Source: WTKG01 sp963735005 (lineage in GTDB: Bacteria; Actinomycetota; Actinomycetes; Actinomycetales; Demequinaceae). From it: DNA of 64,000 nt. The DNA lies in the NCBI GenBank assembly GCA_963735005.1, contig CAVTJA010000008.1:1-64000 (forward strand), read 5' to 3'. The notes under the pieces were generated by a model. It saw only the letters and a list, made by a program, of their open reading frames with translations, was not told the DNA's origin and did not search any database. Below are positions 45,797 through 54,138 of this stretch, one piece after another. The position numbers and the translations under genes are program-made. Within the stretch, counting starts at the first letter, position 1, and the number at the start of each line of letters is the position of its first letter.

Positions 45797-46609
45797 ATGG
45801 CAGACACGATGCCGGGTTGGTATCCGGACCCAAGCGACAGTACGAAGACCCGCTACTGGGACGGATCCGCTTGGACCGACCAGGTCCACGAGAGCGCCCC
45901 CAAGAAGAATCGGCTCGGCCTGATCCTGGGTATCGGGATCCCGGCCGTGCTGATCGTGGGTGCGCTCGTCATCGCCGGGGTGGTCGCCGCCATCAATGGC
46001 GCCCAGGCCAGGATCGGGGACAACGGGCCCGGCGGCAGCGCGGGCGATAAGACCCCCGACGTTGCCTCAGTACCGTCAGACCACCGGGTGCCGGCGGGGT
46101 GGCAGGTCGCGAGCCCGCCGTCGGGTTCTGTCACCTACTACGTCGATCCGACGTGGACCGAGTTCACCGATCTGCTCGGCGACCCCGCAGACACCATGGG
46201 CGAGGTCCCGGGTGGCGGCGCGCTTGAGTTCTCCGGAGCCTGGCTCATGGACGGCAGCTTCGCCGAAGGCGGCACGAACGTGATCCTGCTGTCCGCGACC
46301 TACGGCAAGGACATCCGCAACGTGTCCGCTGAGCTCACGAGCTACATGCTCGGGGCAAGCGCGGCGTTCGAGGACGTCGACGTCGTCGCCAGCGACACCT
46401 TCACCACGGTGAACGGATACAAGGCCGCGCGGCGCGACATCACGGGTCAGATTGCCGGCGACGACTACAGCATGATCGTGTTCGCGGTCACCAAGGATGA
46501 CGCCATCGTGTTCGTCCAAATCTCGTCAGACCAGCCATTAGAAACCTACGTTGACGACGCCGTTGCCGTTGCCAACTCGCTGGTAATCAACCACACCATC
46601 GACTACTAG
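45797..46609 (+). CDS. DUF2510 membrane protein, paralog 4
   Basis: 270 residues with PGWYPDPSDSTKTRYWDGSA and WT, then a span (ILGIGIPAVLIVGALVIAGV) nearly identical to that of paralog 3. The outer domain (SVTYYVDPTWTEFTDLLGDP, ending in VAVANSLVINHTIDY) is closer to paralog 2. ATG start at 45797 after GGAGG. Mixed resemblance among the paralogs suggests repeated duplication and recombination. Confidence 0.8.
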   Translation: MADTMPGWYPDPSDSTKTRYWDGSAWTDQVHESAPKKNRLGLILGIGIPAVLIVGALVIAGVVAAINGAQARIGDNGPGGSAGDKTPDVASVPSDHRVPAGWQVASPPSGSVTYYVDPTWTEFTDLLGDPADTMGEVPGGGALEFSGAWLMDGSFAEGGTNVILLSATYGKDIRNVSAELTSYMLGASAAFEDVDVVASDTFTTVNGYKAARRDITGQIAGDDYSMIVFAVTKDDAIVFVQISSDQPLETYVDDAVAVANSLVINHTIDY

Positions 46610-46616
46610 AGCGTCG

Positions 46617-47051
46617 CTAGCAGGCGCACGCGATCGCGGTGCCGTCGGCCGCGCCGGGCGCCGTGAGCGGGTCGGGCGCTCGCGTGGCGTCGCCCGCAGC
46701 CGAGTCCACCGGGAGGCCCTCGCGCGCCCAGTACTCGAAGCCGCCGATCATCTCGCGCACGGGGAGTCCGAGTGCGGAAATCGCGAGCGCGCCGCGGGTG
46801 GCGCCGTTGCACCCTGGCCCCCAGCAGTACACGACGAACTCAGTCTCGGCTGGGTACTCCGCCGGGACGCGCTCCGGGATGTCCGCGAGCGGGATGTGGA
46901 CGGCCCCGCGCGCGTGGCCCTGGTCCCACGACTCCCGCGAGCGCGAGTCGACGAGCACGAAGCCCGGCTCCCCGCCCTCCTGAGCGGTGTGGACGTCGGA
47001 GACGTCGGTCTCAAAGGCCAGCTTGGCGGCGAAGAATTCATGTGCTTCCAT
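46617..47051 (-). CDS. Rhodanese-domain protein
   Basis: A 144-residue single-domain sulfurtransferase-like protein. The substrate loop reads VVYCWGPGCNGA, with the likely persulfide cysteine C76 and a second cysteine C81. Earlier landmarks are VLVDSRSRESWDQGHARGAV. The loop is longer than that of classical CRxGxR rhodaneses, so the reaction is uncertain. The last residues carry two more cysteines (IACAC). It starts with ATG at 47051, divergent from the Lrp-type regulator. Confidence 0.85.
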   Translation of the reverse strand: MEAHEFFAAKLAFETDVSDVHTAQEGGEPGFVLVDSRSRESWDQGHARGAVHIPLADIPERVPAEYPAETEFVVYCWGPGCNGATRGALAISALGLPVREMIGGFEYWAREGLPVDSAAGDATRAPDPLTAPGAADGTAIACAC

Positions 47052-47144
47052 GGTTCCAACGGTAGGTCCGGGAAGGCGCGGCGTGAAGTGACTCTTCGCG
47101 GCGTCGGCCTTGTGTCGCCGTGAATTTCGCGTCATTCTGAGCTC

Positions 47145-47618
47145 ATGGCCACGAATCCCACGCTCGACGCAACCGACGCCGCGATCCTGTCCGCGCTCCA
47201 GCGCGACGGCCGCCTGACGATGACGGAGCTCGCAACGGAGGTCGCGATGTCCGCGAGCGCCGTGACGGACCGGGTGCGCCGGCTCGAGGAGACCGGCATC
47301 ATCGAGGGCTACGCCGCGCGCGTGGTGCCGGCTGCGGTCGGCGCCGGGATCACCGCGTTCATTCGCCTGCGGTACCCGAGTACCAAGTACCAGCCCTTCT
47401 ACGACTTGATCGAGAAGACGCCCGAGATCCTCGAGGTGCATCACGTCACCGGGGAGGACTGCTTCATCGTCAAGGTGGTCGCGCCGTCGATGGGCGCCCT
47501 CGAGGAGACCGCCGGCCGCATCGGCCAGCTGGGGGCGATCACCACGAACATCGTCTACTCGAGCCCGCTGCCGCACCGCGCGATCACGCCGCCCGTGGTC
47601 CGGGGTTCGCGCCCGTAG
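47145..47618 (+). CDS. Lrp/AsnC-family transcription regulator
   Basis: 157 residues. The N-terminal helix-turn-helix is MTELATEVAMSASAVTDRVR (about 26-45), followed by the RAM ligand-binding domain (EILEVHHVTGEDCFIVKVVA). Lrp-type proteins form octamers and sense amino acids. Its divergence from the rhodanese gene suggests that it controls that gene and itself. Confidence 0.9.
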   Translation: MATNPTLDATDAAILSALQRDGRLTMTELATEVAMSASAVTDRVRRLEETGIIEGYAARVVPAAVGAGITAFIRLRYPSTKYQPFYDLIEKTPEILEVHHVTGEDCFIVKVVAPSMGALEETAGRIGQLGAITTNIVYSSPLPHRAITPPVVRGSRP

Positions 47619-47625
47619 CCCAAGT

Positions 47626-47646
47626 TGAGTCGCCTTGACTCAACTC
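47626..47646. promoter_or_regulatory. HAIR operator for HspR, site 1
   Basis: GTTGAGT-N7-ACTCAAC, a near-exact form of the HAIR consensus CTTGAGT-N7-ACTCAAG recognised by HspR, whose gene closes this operon. It lies directly upstream of the -35 hexamer of the dnaK promoter. Confidence 0.93.
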
Positions 47647-47650
47647 GCTT

Positions 47651-47679
47651 GACATTTCCTCCGAAATGGGGATACTTGA
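47651..47679 (+). promoter_or_regulatory. dnaK promoter
   Basis: TTGACA (47651-47656) and ATACTT (47674-47679) with 17-base spacing form a good housekeeping promoter. It lies exactly between the two HAIR sites, the second of which overlaps the -10 element by 3 bases. Confidence 0.85.
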
Positions 47680-47697
47680 GTCTGTGTGGCTCAAGTT
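47677..47697. promoter_or_regulatory. HAIR operator for HspR, site 2
   Basis: CTTGAGT-N7-GCTCAAG, one mismatch to the HAIR consensus. It overlaps the end of the -10 hexamer and the presumed start point, so bound HspR should block transcription of dnaK. Confidence 0.93.
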
Positions 47698-47763
47698 GAG
47701 CCCCGAACGCGCGGCTACGCCGTGAAAGCGCGGCGCAAACCGCCGCGAGGAGGAAGGAACACC

Positions 47764-49620
47764 ATGTCCCGAGCAGTAGGAATCGACCTCGGCACCACGA
47801 ACTCGTGTGTCGCGGTCCTTGAGGGTGGCGAGCCCACCGTCATCGCGAATGCCGAGGGCACTCGCACCACGCCGTCGGTCGTGGCGTTCTCAAAGACCGG
47901 CGAGGTGCTGGTTGGCGAGATCGCCAAGCGCCAGGCCGTCACGAACGTCGACCGCACCATCAGCTCCGTCAAGCGCCACATGGGCACCGACTGGAGCAAG
48001 ACGATCGACGACAAGAAGTACACCGCGCAGGAGATCTCCGCGCGCATCCTTGGCAAGCTCAAGCGCGACTCCGAAGAGTACCTGGGCGAAAAGGTGACGG
48101 ACGCCGTCATCACCGTGCCCGCGTACTTCAACGACGCCGAGCGCCAGGCCACCAAGGACGCCGGCGAGATCGCCGGACTCAACGTCCTGCGCATCGTCAA
48201 CGAGCCCACGGCCGCCGCCCTGGCGTACGGCCTTGAAAAGGGCAAGGAAGACGAGCTCATCCTGGTCTTCGACCTGGGTGGCGGCACGTTCGACGTGTCC
48301 CTGCTTGAGGTCGCGAAGGACGAAGACGCGTTCAGCACCATCCAGGTTAAGGCCACCGCCGGCGACAACCGCCTCGGTGGCGACGACTGGGACTCGCGCA
48401 TCGTCGACTTCCTTGTGAAGGAGGTCAAGAACTCCGAGGGTGTTGACCTCACCAAGGACAAGTCCGCCATGCAGCGCCTCCGCGAGGCGGCCGAGCAGGC
48501 GAAGAAGGAGCTCAGCTCTGCGCAGTCGACGAACATCTCGCTGCAGTACGTCTCCATTGGCGAGAACGGCCCCGTTCACCTCGACGTGAAGCTCACGCGC
48601 GCGCAGTTCGAGCAGATGACCGAGGACCTCCTTGACCGCACCAAGGCCCCGTTCGAACAGGTCATCAAGGACGCTGGCATCAAGCTGTCCGACATCGACC
48701 ACGTGGTTCTCGTGGGCGGTTCGACCCGCATGCCTGCCGTCACCGAGCTCGTCAAGAAGCTCACCGGCGGCCAGGAGCCCAACAAGGGCGTCAACCCTGA
48801 CGAGGTCGTCGCCGTGGGCGCCGCCCTGCAGGCCGGCGTCATCAAGGGCGACCGCAAGGACGTGCTGCTGATCGACGTCACCCCGCTGAGCCTTGGCATC
48901 GAGACCAAGGGCGGCGTGATGACCAAGCTCATCGACCGCAACACCGCAATCCCTACCAAGTCGTCCGAGATCTTCTCGACGGCCGACGACAACCAGCCCA
49001 GCGTGCTTGTGCAGGTTTACCAGGGAGAACGCGGCCTCGCGCGCGACAATAAGGCGCTCGGAACCTTCGAACTCGGCGGCATCGCGCCCGCGCCGCGAGG
49101 CGTGCCGCAGGTCGAGGTGACCTTCGACATCGACGCCAACGGCATCGTCCATGTCACGGCGAAGGACAAGGGCACCGGCAAGGAGCAGTCCATCACCGTG
49201 ACCGGCGGTTCCGCGCTGTCGAAGGACGACATCGACCGCATGGTCAAGGACGCCGAGGAGCACGCTGAGGAAGACAAGCAGCGCCGCGAGGAGGCCGAGA
49301 CCCGCAACACCGCGGAGCAGTTCGCCTACCAGACGGAGAAGCTCCTCAAGGAGCACGACTCCAACCTGCCCGCGGACGTCGCGGACGAGGTCAAGGAGGC
49401 GATCGCCGAGGTCAAGACCGCGCTCGAGGGCACGGACTCCGCCGAGGTGAAGTCCAAGCACGACGCCCTGGTCGAGAAGACCTCCAAGCTCCACGAGGCA
49501 ATCCAGGCCGCGCAGGCCGCGGGCGCTTCCGCGGACGGCGGCTCAAGCGACTCGAGCGACGGCTCGTCCGACGAGGACGTGGTCGACGCCGAGATCGTTG
49601 ACGAGGACGACAACAAGTAG
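47764..49620 (+). CDS. dnaK: Molecular chaperone DnaK (Hsp70)
   Basis: 618 residues. The N-terminal ATPase domain (1 to about 365) begins AVGIDLGTTNSCVAVLEGG, with phosphate-binding LVFDLGGGTFDVSLLE and the adenosine loop VVLVGGSTRMPAV. The linker and substrate-binding domain follow (IDVTPLSLGIETKGGV), and the lid ends in an Asp/Glu-rich tail. It binds hydrophobic peptide segments and folds proteins with DnaJ and GrpE. The ATG at 47764 with AGGAGGAAGG upstream is preferred. Transcription is set by the HAIR-flanked promoter. Confidence 0.97.
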   Translation: MSRAVGIDLGTTNSCVAVLEGGEPTVIANAEGTRTTPSVVAFSKTGEVLVGEIAKRQAVTNVDRTISSVKRHMGTDWSKTIDDKKYTAQEISARILGKLKRDSEEYLGEKVTDAVITVPAYFNDAERQATKDAGEIAGLNVLRIVNEPTAAALAYGLEKGKEDELILVFDLGGGTFDVSLLEVAKDEDAFSTIQVKATAGDNRLGGDDWDSRIVDFLVKEVKNSEGVDLTKDKSAMQRLREAAEQAKKELSSAQSTNISLQYVSIGENGPVHLDVKLTRAQFEQMTEDLLDRTKAPFEQVIKDAGIKLSDIDHVVLVGGSTRMPAVTELVKKLTGGQEPNKGVNPDEVVAVGAALQAGVIKGDRKDVLLIDVTPLSLGIETKGGVMTKLIDRNTAIPTKSSEIFSTADDNQPSVLVQVYQGERGLARDNKALGTFELGGIAPAPRGVPQVEVTFDIDANGIVHVTAKDKGTGKEQSITVTGGSALSKDDIDRMVKDAEEHAEEDKQRREEAETRNTAEQFAYQTEKLLKEHDSNLPADVADEVKEAIAEVKTALEGTDSAEVKSKHDALVEKTSKLHEAIQAAQAAGASADGGSSDSSDGSSDEDVVDAEIVDEDDNK

Positions 49621-49624
49621 CCTC

Positions 49625-49655
49625 CACGGGGGCGGGCGCACAGCCCGCCCCCGTG
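49625..49655 (+). terminator. Hairpin between dnaK and grpE
   Basis: Perfect 13-bp inverted repeat CACGGGGGCGGGC with its complement around the loop GCACA, 5 bases past the dnaK stop. There is no T tail, so it is likely a partial terminator or an RNA-stability element that sets a higher dnaK level than grpE-dnaJ-hspR. Confidence 0.6.
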
Positions 49656-49676
49656 CGACGGCCACGTGGAGGAAAC

Positions 49677-50249
49677 GTGACTGACAACAACACCCCCGAC
49701 GAGCAACCCGAAGGCGACCCCGTCGCAGATGCGGAAGCCGTCTTGAGCGGCGCGGCAGCAGCCATGGCCTGGGAGGGCTCCCCGGTCGAGGCCGACGAGG
49801 CGGGTGCGGACGACGCACTCGCGCGCGCAGAGGCCGCCGCCGCAGAGCACCTCGAAGACCTCAAGCGGCTCCAGGCCGAGTACGTCAACTACCGCAAGCG
49901 GGTGGACCGCGACCGCGAACAGATGGGCACGCTTGGCCAAGCCCGCGTGATCGAAGCCCTGCTGCCTGCGCTCGACGACATCCACGCCGCGCGCGACCAC
50001 GGCGACCTCGACGGCGGCCCGTTCGCGGCGATCGCCGACAAGCTCGAGGCGTCCCTCGCCAAGTTCGGGTGGGAGTCGTTCGGCGCCGAGGGCGACCCGT
50101 TCGACCCCGCGCTGCACGAGGCCCTCGCGACCACCGAAGACCCAAACGTGACCGAGCCGACCGTAGCCAAGGTCGCCCAGCCGGGCCACAAGGTTGGCGA
50201 CCGCGTCGTGCGCCCCGCGCGCGTCATCGTCTCCCAGCCGCAGTCGTAG
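49677..50249 (+). CDS. grpE: Nucleotide exchange factor GrpE
   Basis: 190 residues. A disordered acidic N-terminus is followed by a coiled coil (LKRLQAEYVNYRKRVDRDRE) and the compact beta domain (GDPFDPALHEALATTEDPNV). It speeds ADP release from DnaK. The GTG start at 49677 has GGAGGAAAC upstream; a start eight codons earlier is less plausible. Confidence 0.95.
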   Translation: MTDNNTPDEQPEGDPVADAEAVLSGAAAAMAWEGSPVEADEAGADDALARAEAAAAEHLEDLKRLQAEYVNYRKRVDRDREQMGTLGQARVIEALLPALDDIHAARDHGDLDGGPFAAIADKLEASLAKFGWESFGAEGDPFDPALHEALATTEDPNVTEPTVAKVAQPGHKVGDRVVRPARVIVSQPQS

Positions 50250-50277
50250 TCGAAGCCGCACCAGGAAGGGAGGCACC

Positions 50278-51213
50278 GTGGCAAGCCAGGATTGGTTCAA
50301 CAAGGACTTCTACAAGACGCTCGGCGTCTCCAAGGACGCGACGGACGCCGACATCAAGAAGGCGTACCGCAAGCTCGCCCGCGAGCTTCACCCGGACACC
50401 AACTCGGGCGACGCGAGCGCCGAGGCACGCTTCAAAGAGGTGGGCGAGGCGTACGCCGTGCTGTCCGACAAGGAAAACCGCAAGCAGTACGACGCCGTCC
50501 GCGCCATGGGCGGCGGCGCGCGCTTCGCCGGCGGGCAGCAGGGCAGCGCGCAGGACGCGTTCTCCGGCATGTTCGGCCAGGGCGGCGGGCGCGGGGGCGG
50601 GGGTGGCAACTTCGAGGACATCCTCAGCCAGATGTTTGGCGGCGGCCCCGGATTCAACATGGGCCCGCAGCCTGGCGCCGACCTCGCCGCCGCTACCGAG
50701 GTGTCGTTCCGCGAGGCTGCCGAGGGCGCGACCATCAAGCTTCAGATCGCCGGCACCACCGTCACCACCCGCCTACCCGCCGGCGTGCGCGACGGGCAGA
50801 AGATCCGCCTGCGCGGCAAGGGCCAGCAGAGCCCCAACGGAGGCCCCAACGGCGACCTTGTGCTGACCGTGCACGTGGGCACACACCCCGTGTTCACAGC
50901 CGACGGCGCGGACCTTCGCGTCAAGGTGCCCGTCACCTTCCAGGAGGCCGCGCTTGGCGCCACCGTCGAGGTCCCCACCCTGGACGGATCCCGCGTGCGC
51001 GTGAAGGTCCCCGCGGGCACCAGCTCCGGCAAGACGCTGCGGGTCAAGGGCCGCGGCATCGCCACCAAGGCGCGCACAGGTGACCTGCTCGCGACCGTAG
51101 AAATCTTCGTGCCGTCCAAGTTGTCGAAGGGCGCCAAGGAGGCGCTCGAGACGCTCGCGGCCGAGACCGACTCCGACGTGCGCGACACGTGGCTGTCGGA
51201 AGCCGAGAAGTAG
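50278..51213 (+). CDS. dnaJ: DnaJ-family co-chaperone without zinc finger
   Basis: 311 residues. The J domain (DFYKTLGVSKDATDADIKKA) has the essential HPD in ARELHPDTN. A Gly-rich region (GGGRGGGGGNFEDIL) precedes the two beta C-terminal domains. There is no cysteine in the whole protein, so the four CXXCXGXG repeats of classical DnaJ are missing, making it CbpA-like (type II). It starts with GTG after GAAGGGAGG. It should stimulate DnaK ATPase and deliver substrates. Confidence 0.93.
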   Translation: MASQDWFNKDFYKTLGVSKDATDADIKKAYRKLARELHPDTNSGDASAEARFKEVGEAYAVLSDKENRKQYDAVRAMGGGARFAGGQQGSAQDAFSGMFGQGGGRGGGGGNFEDILSQMFGGGPGFNMGPQPGADLAAATEVSFREAAEGATIKLQIAGTTVTTRLPAGVRDGQKIRLRGKGQQSPNGGPNGDLVLTVHVGTHPVFTADGADLRVKVPVTFQEAALGATVEVPTLDGSRVRVKVPAGTSSGKTLRVKGRGIATKARTGDLLATVEIFVPSKLSKGAKEALETLAAETDSDVRDTWLSEAEK

Positions 51214-51239
51214 CCTGGTCATGACCGAAGGGAGCCGCC

Positions 51240-51644
51240 ATGGAACAGCCTGACGTCGACGAACCGGTCTTCCCCATCTCGTCCGCCGCCGAACTCGCGG
51301 GCATGCACGCCCAGACGCTGCGCCAGTACGACCGCCTTGGACTCGTCGTGCCCAAGCGCCGCCGCGGCGGTGGGCGCCGCTACTCCCTGCGCGACGTCGC
51401 CGTGCTGCGCGAGGTGCAGCGGATGAGCCAGGACGAGGGCATCAACCTCGCGGGCGTCGCGCGCATCCTCGCACTGCAGGAACGCGTGGTCGCCCTCGAA
51501 GCCGAGTTGGACAGGCTTCGCACCCGCGCCGACGCCGGGTCCCGCGTGTTCTCGACCGACGTTGGCGGCAAGGTCGTCATCGTGGAGCGCGGCCGCCGCG
51601 CCGCCCGGTCCGAGGGACGCTCACTGATCGTGTGGCGCCCGTAG
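51240..51644 (+). CDS. hspR: Heat shock repressor HspR
   Basis: A 134-residue MerR-type repressor with winged helix-turn-helix (AAELAGMHAQTLRQYDRLGL, then VVPKRRRGGGRRYSLRDVAV) and a short coiled coil. As known for HspR, DnaK probably acts as its co-repressor, so free DnaK shuts the operon. The two HAIR sites upstream of dnaK are its expected targets. Last gene of the operon, 26 bases after dnaJ. Confidence 0.95.
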   Translation: MEQPDVDEPVFPISSAAELAGMHAQTLRQYDRLGLVVPKRRRGGGRRYSLRDVAVLREVQRMSQDEGINLAGVARILALQERVVALEAELDRLRTRADAGSRVFSTDVGGKVVIVERGRRAARSEGRSLIVWRP

Positions 51645-51646
51645 CG

Positions 51647-51883
51647 CTAGCCGCGCTCGATCGTCACCGTCTTCACCCGCGCCGACTCGCCCGCGCTAAT
51701 CCGCACGTCTGCGCGGCGCGCCCCCACGTGCTTGGCGATTGCCGCGACAAGTTCCTCGTTTGCCGCGCCGCCGACCGGCTTGGCCGCGACGTGAACGGTG
51801 AGGATGCCGTCGGCGCCCTGCTCGATGAGCGGCGCCTTGCGGCTGCCCGGCTTGACGCGCACGCGCAGTTTCTCGGAAGTCAC
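51647..51883 (-). CDS. DUF167/YggU-family protein
   Basis: 78 residues with the family pattern RVRVKPGSRKAPLIEQ, LTVHVAAKPVGGAANEELV and a C-terminal alpha-beta end (GESARVKTVTIE). A small widely conserved family of unknown role. GTG start; convergent with hspR, with 2 bases between the stops. Confidence 0.9.
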   Translation of the reverse strand: MTSEKLRVRVKPGSRKAPLIEQGADGILTVHVAAKPVGGAANEELVAAIAKHVGARRADVRISAGESARVKTVTIERG

Positions 51884-51923
51884 GTTGTGACGTTACCGCG
51901 ACCGCCCCGCATATCCTGGGCCC

Positions 51924-53102
51924 ATGGCCATTGACCTCGTGCGCGTCCGCGCGGACACCCGCGGTTGCGAGGCAGTCACGCACCTCAACAACGCGGGCGC
52001 GGCGCTACCCCCAGCGATCGTGACCGACACCGTACTTGAGCAGGTGCGTGCCGACGAGGTGTTCGGCGGCTACGAGGCGCAGGAGATGGCGGAAGACGCT
52101 CTACGCCGCGCGCACGACGCCGTGGGAGCGCTCGTGGGCGGCGCGGCCCAGGAGGTCGCGTTCTTCGACAACTCGTCGCGCGCGTGGCAATCCGCGATCT
52201 ACGCCCTGCCGTGGCGCGAGGGCGACCACGTGCTGGCCTCCGAGGCGGAGTACCCGTCGAACGTTTACTCACTGCTGTACCTTCGCGACCGCTTTGGCGT
52301 CCAGGCCACGTACGTGCCTAACGATAGGTACGGCCAGATCGACGTTGCTGCGCTCGAGGCCGCGATCACCCCGCGCACCAAGCTGATCTGCCTTACGCAC
52401 GTGCCGACGTGGGGCGGGCTCATCAACCCGGCCGCGGCCGTCGGCGCAATCGCCAAGGCGCACGGGATCACCTATGCCCTGGACGCGTGCCAGAGCGTGG
52501 GGCACCTTCACGTCGACGTCCGCGACATTCAGTGCGACATCCTGGCCGCGGCGGGCCGCAAATACTTGCGCGGGCCGCGCGGGACGGGCTTCGCGTGGGT
52601 GCGGTCCGAGCTCCTGGAGACGATGGTGCCCCAGTTCTCGGACGGCCACTCGGCGAACTGGACCGCGCCCGAGACGATGACGTTGGCGCCGGGAGCCGGG
52701 CGGTTCGAGCTCTTCGAGCGGTCAGTCGCGCTGCAGCTTGGGCTTGGCGCCGCGGCTCGGTACGCGACCGAGATCGGCACGCGCGCTATCGAGCAACGGG
52801 TGACGCTGCTTGGTGCCGCGCTGCGCGCGCAGCTGGCGAGCGTCCCCGGCGTGCGCGTGCTCGACCGTGGTGAACGGCTAAGCGGGATCGTCACGTTCGT
52901 GGTCGACGGCTTCGGTGCGGCCGAAATCAGGGACGCCCTGAAAGCCGAGGCGATCAACGTGTCGGTGACCGGCGCGGGTGGGGCGATGCGCACGTTCCCG
53001 CAGCTGGGACTCGACGCCGTGGTGCGCGCGTCGGTGCACTATTACAACACCGAGGAGGAGCTCGCGAGCGTCACTTCTGTAGTCGCGGGCTTGGTGGCGT
53101 AG
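51924..53102 (+). CDS. Class V aminotransferase (PLP enzyme)
   Basis: 392 residues of the cysteine desulfurase / isopenicillin N epimerase fold. Seen are the N-terminal THLNNAGAALPP, the PLP-stacking and aspartate region YALDACQSVGHLHVDV, the Schiff-base lysine in AAGRKYLRGPRGTGFAW (near 213), and HYYNTEEELASV near the end. There is no reactive cysteine in the place used by cysteine desulfurases, so an epimerase or C-S lyase such as EgtE is as likely. ATG start; the neighbours give no pathway. Confidence 0.85.
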   Translation: MAIDLVRVRADTRGCEAVTHLNNAGAALPPAIVTDTVLEQVRADEVFGGYEAQEMAEDALRRAHDAVGALVGGAAQEVAFFDNSSRAWQSAIYALPWREGDHVLASEAEYPSNVYSLLYLRDRFGVQATYVPNDRYGQIDVAALEAAITPRTKLICLTHVPTWGGLINPAAAVGAIAKAHGITYALDACQSVGHLHVDVRDIQCDILAAAGRKYLRGPRGTGFAWVRSELLETMVPQFSDGHSANWTAPETMTLAPGAGRFELFERSVALQLGLGAAARYATEIGTRAIEQRVTLLGAALRAQLASVPGVRVLDRGERLSGIVTFVVDGFGAAEIRDALKAEAINVSVTGAGGAMRTFPQLGLDAVVRASVHYYNTEEELASVTSVVAGLVA

Positions 53103-53160
53103 CCCCAAATCCCCCGCAGGAACGATGGCGGGTGTCCGGCGGTCAACATACAGTTCTCGG

Positions 53161-54138
53161 GTGACTACCGACTACGCAGTCGAGGCCCAGGGTCTCGTCA
53201 AGAACTTTAAAGCGACCAAGGCGCTGAACGGCGTCAGTTTCGCGGTGCCTCGCGGCACCGTACTCGGCGTGCTCGGCCCGAACGGCGCAGGCAAGACCAC
53301 CGCCGTTCGAATCCTCGCAACGCTGCTCAGGTCCGACGGCGGCTCCGCGCGCGTCGCCGGCTTCGACGTCGCCAAGCGACCAGCCGAGGTGCGCAAACGC
53401 ATCGGCCTCACGGGCCAGTACGCCTCCGTCGACGAGGAGCTCACCGGGCGCGAGAACCTGCACATGATCGCTGGCCTGCTCAACATGAAGACGGCAGACG
53501 GCAAGGCGCGCGCGTCCGAGCTTCTCGACTGGTTCGACCTCAACGAAGCCGCGGACCGCAACGTCAAAACGTACTCCGGCGGCATGCGCCGGCGCCTGGA
53601 CCTCGCGGCCTCGCTTACCGGACACCCCGAGATCGTCTTCCTCGACGAGCCAACCACCGGGCTCGACCCCGCCAAGCGCGAGGACATGTGGGACGTCGTC
53701 CGCGACATCGTCGCGCGGGGAACCTCGGTGCTGCTCACGACGCAATACCTGGAGGAGGCCGACGCCCTCGCCGACGACATCGTCGTCATCAACCACGGCG
53801 AGGTGATCGCGCACGACACCGCCGAGAACCTGAAGCGGGTGGTCGGTACGCAGACGCTGCGAGTCCGGCCTGCCCACCCAGCCGAGCTGGCGAAGGCGCG
53901 CGCAGTTCTCGACGCCGTGGCAACCAAGGGCTCGCGCGTCGACGAACCGCGCAAGGGCGAGCTTGCCGTGCCGGTCCCGGGTTACGAGGCGCTCGAGGCC
54001 GCGGTCGCGCGCCTCAAGAAGGCCAAGATCGATGTGACCGAGCTGTCGCTGCAACTTCCAAGCCTGGACGAGGTGTTCTTCACCCTCACCGGCGAACGCC
54101 AGAAGCCAACCGCGACCGAACAGGAGGACGCGGCATGA
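53161..54138 (+). CDS. DrrA-type ABC exporter ATPase
   Basis: 325 residues. Walker A GPNGAGKTT, the signature YSGGMRRRLDLAASL, Walker B IVFLDEPTTGLD and the switch histidine position replaced by Gln in VLLTTQYLEEADAL, as in DrrA-like drug exporters. A C-terminal DUF4162-like part ends in LPSLDEVFFTLTG. It powers the permease encoded next, whose ATG overlaps its stop (ATGA). GTG at 53161 is the preferred start; an ATG 12 codons earlier is possible. Neighbours do not identify the substrate. Confidence 0.9.
   Translation: MTTDYAVEAQGLVKNFKATKALNGVSFAVPRGTVLGVLGPNGAGKTTAVRILATLLRSDGGSARVAGFDVAKRPAEVRKRIGLTGQYASVDEELTGRENLHMIAGLLNMKTADGKARASELLDWFDLNEAADRNVKTYSGGMRRRLDLAASLTGHPEIVFLDEPTTGLDPAKREDMWDVVRDIVARGTSVLLTTQYLEEADALADDIVVINHGEVIAHDTAENLKRVVGTQTLRVRPAHPAELAKARAVLDAVATKGSRVDEPRKGELAVPVPGYEALEAAVARLKKAKIDVTELSLQLPSLDEVFFTLTGERQKPTATEQEDAA

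Noticed and set aside
47890..49494. A 534-codon open frame opposite dnaK
   Set aside because: Antisense to a highly conserved gene and composed mainly of Leu/Val/Asp/Gly/Arg without domain pattern.
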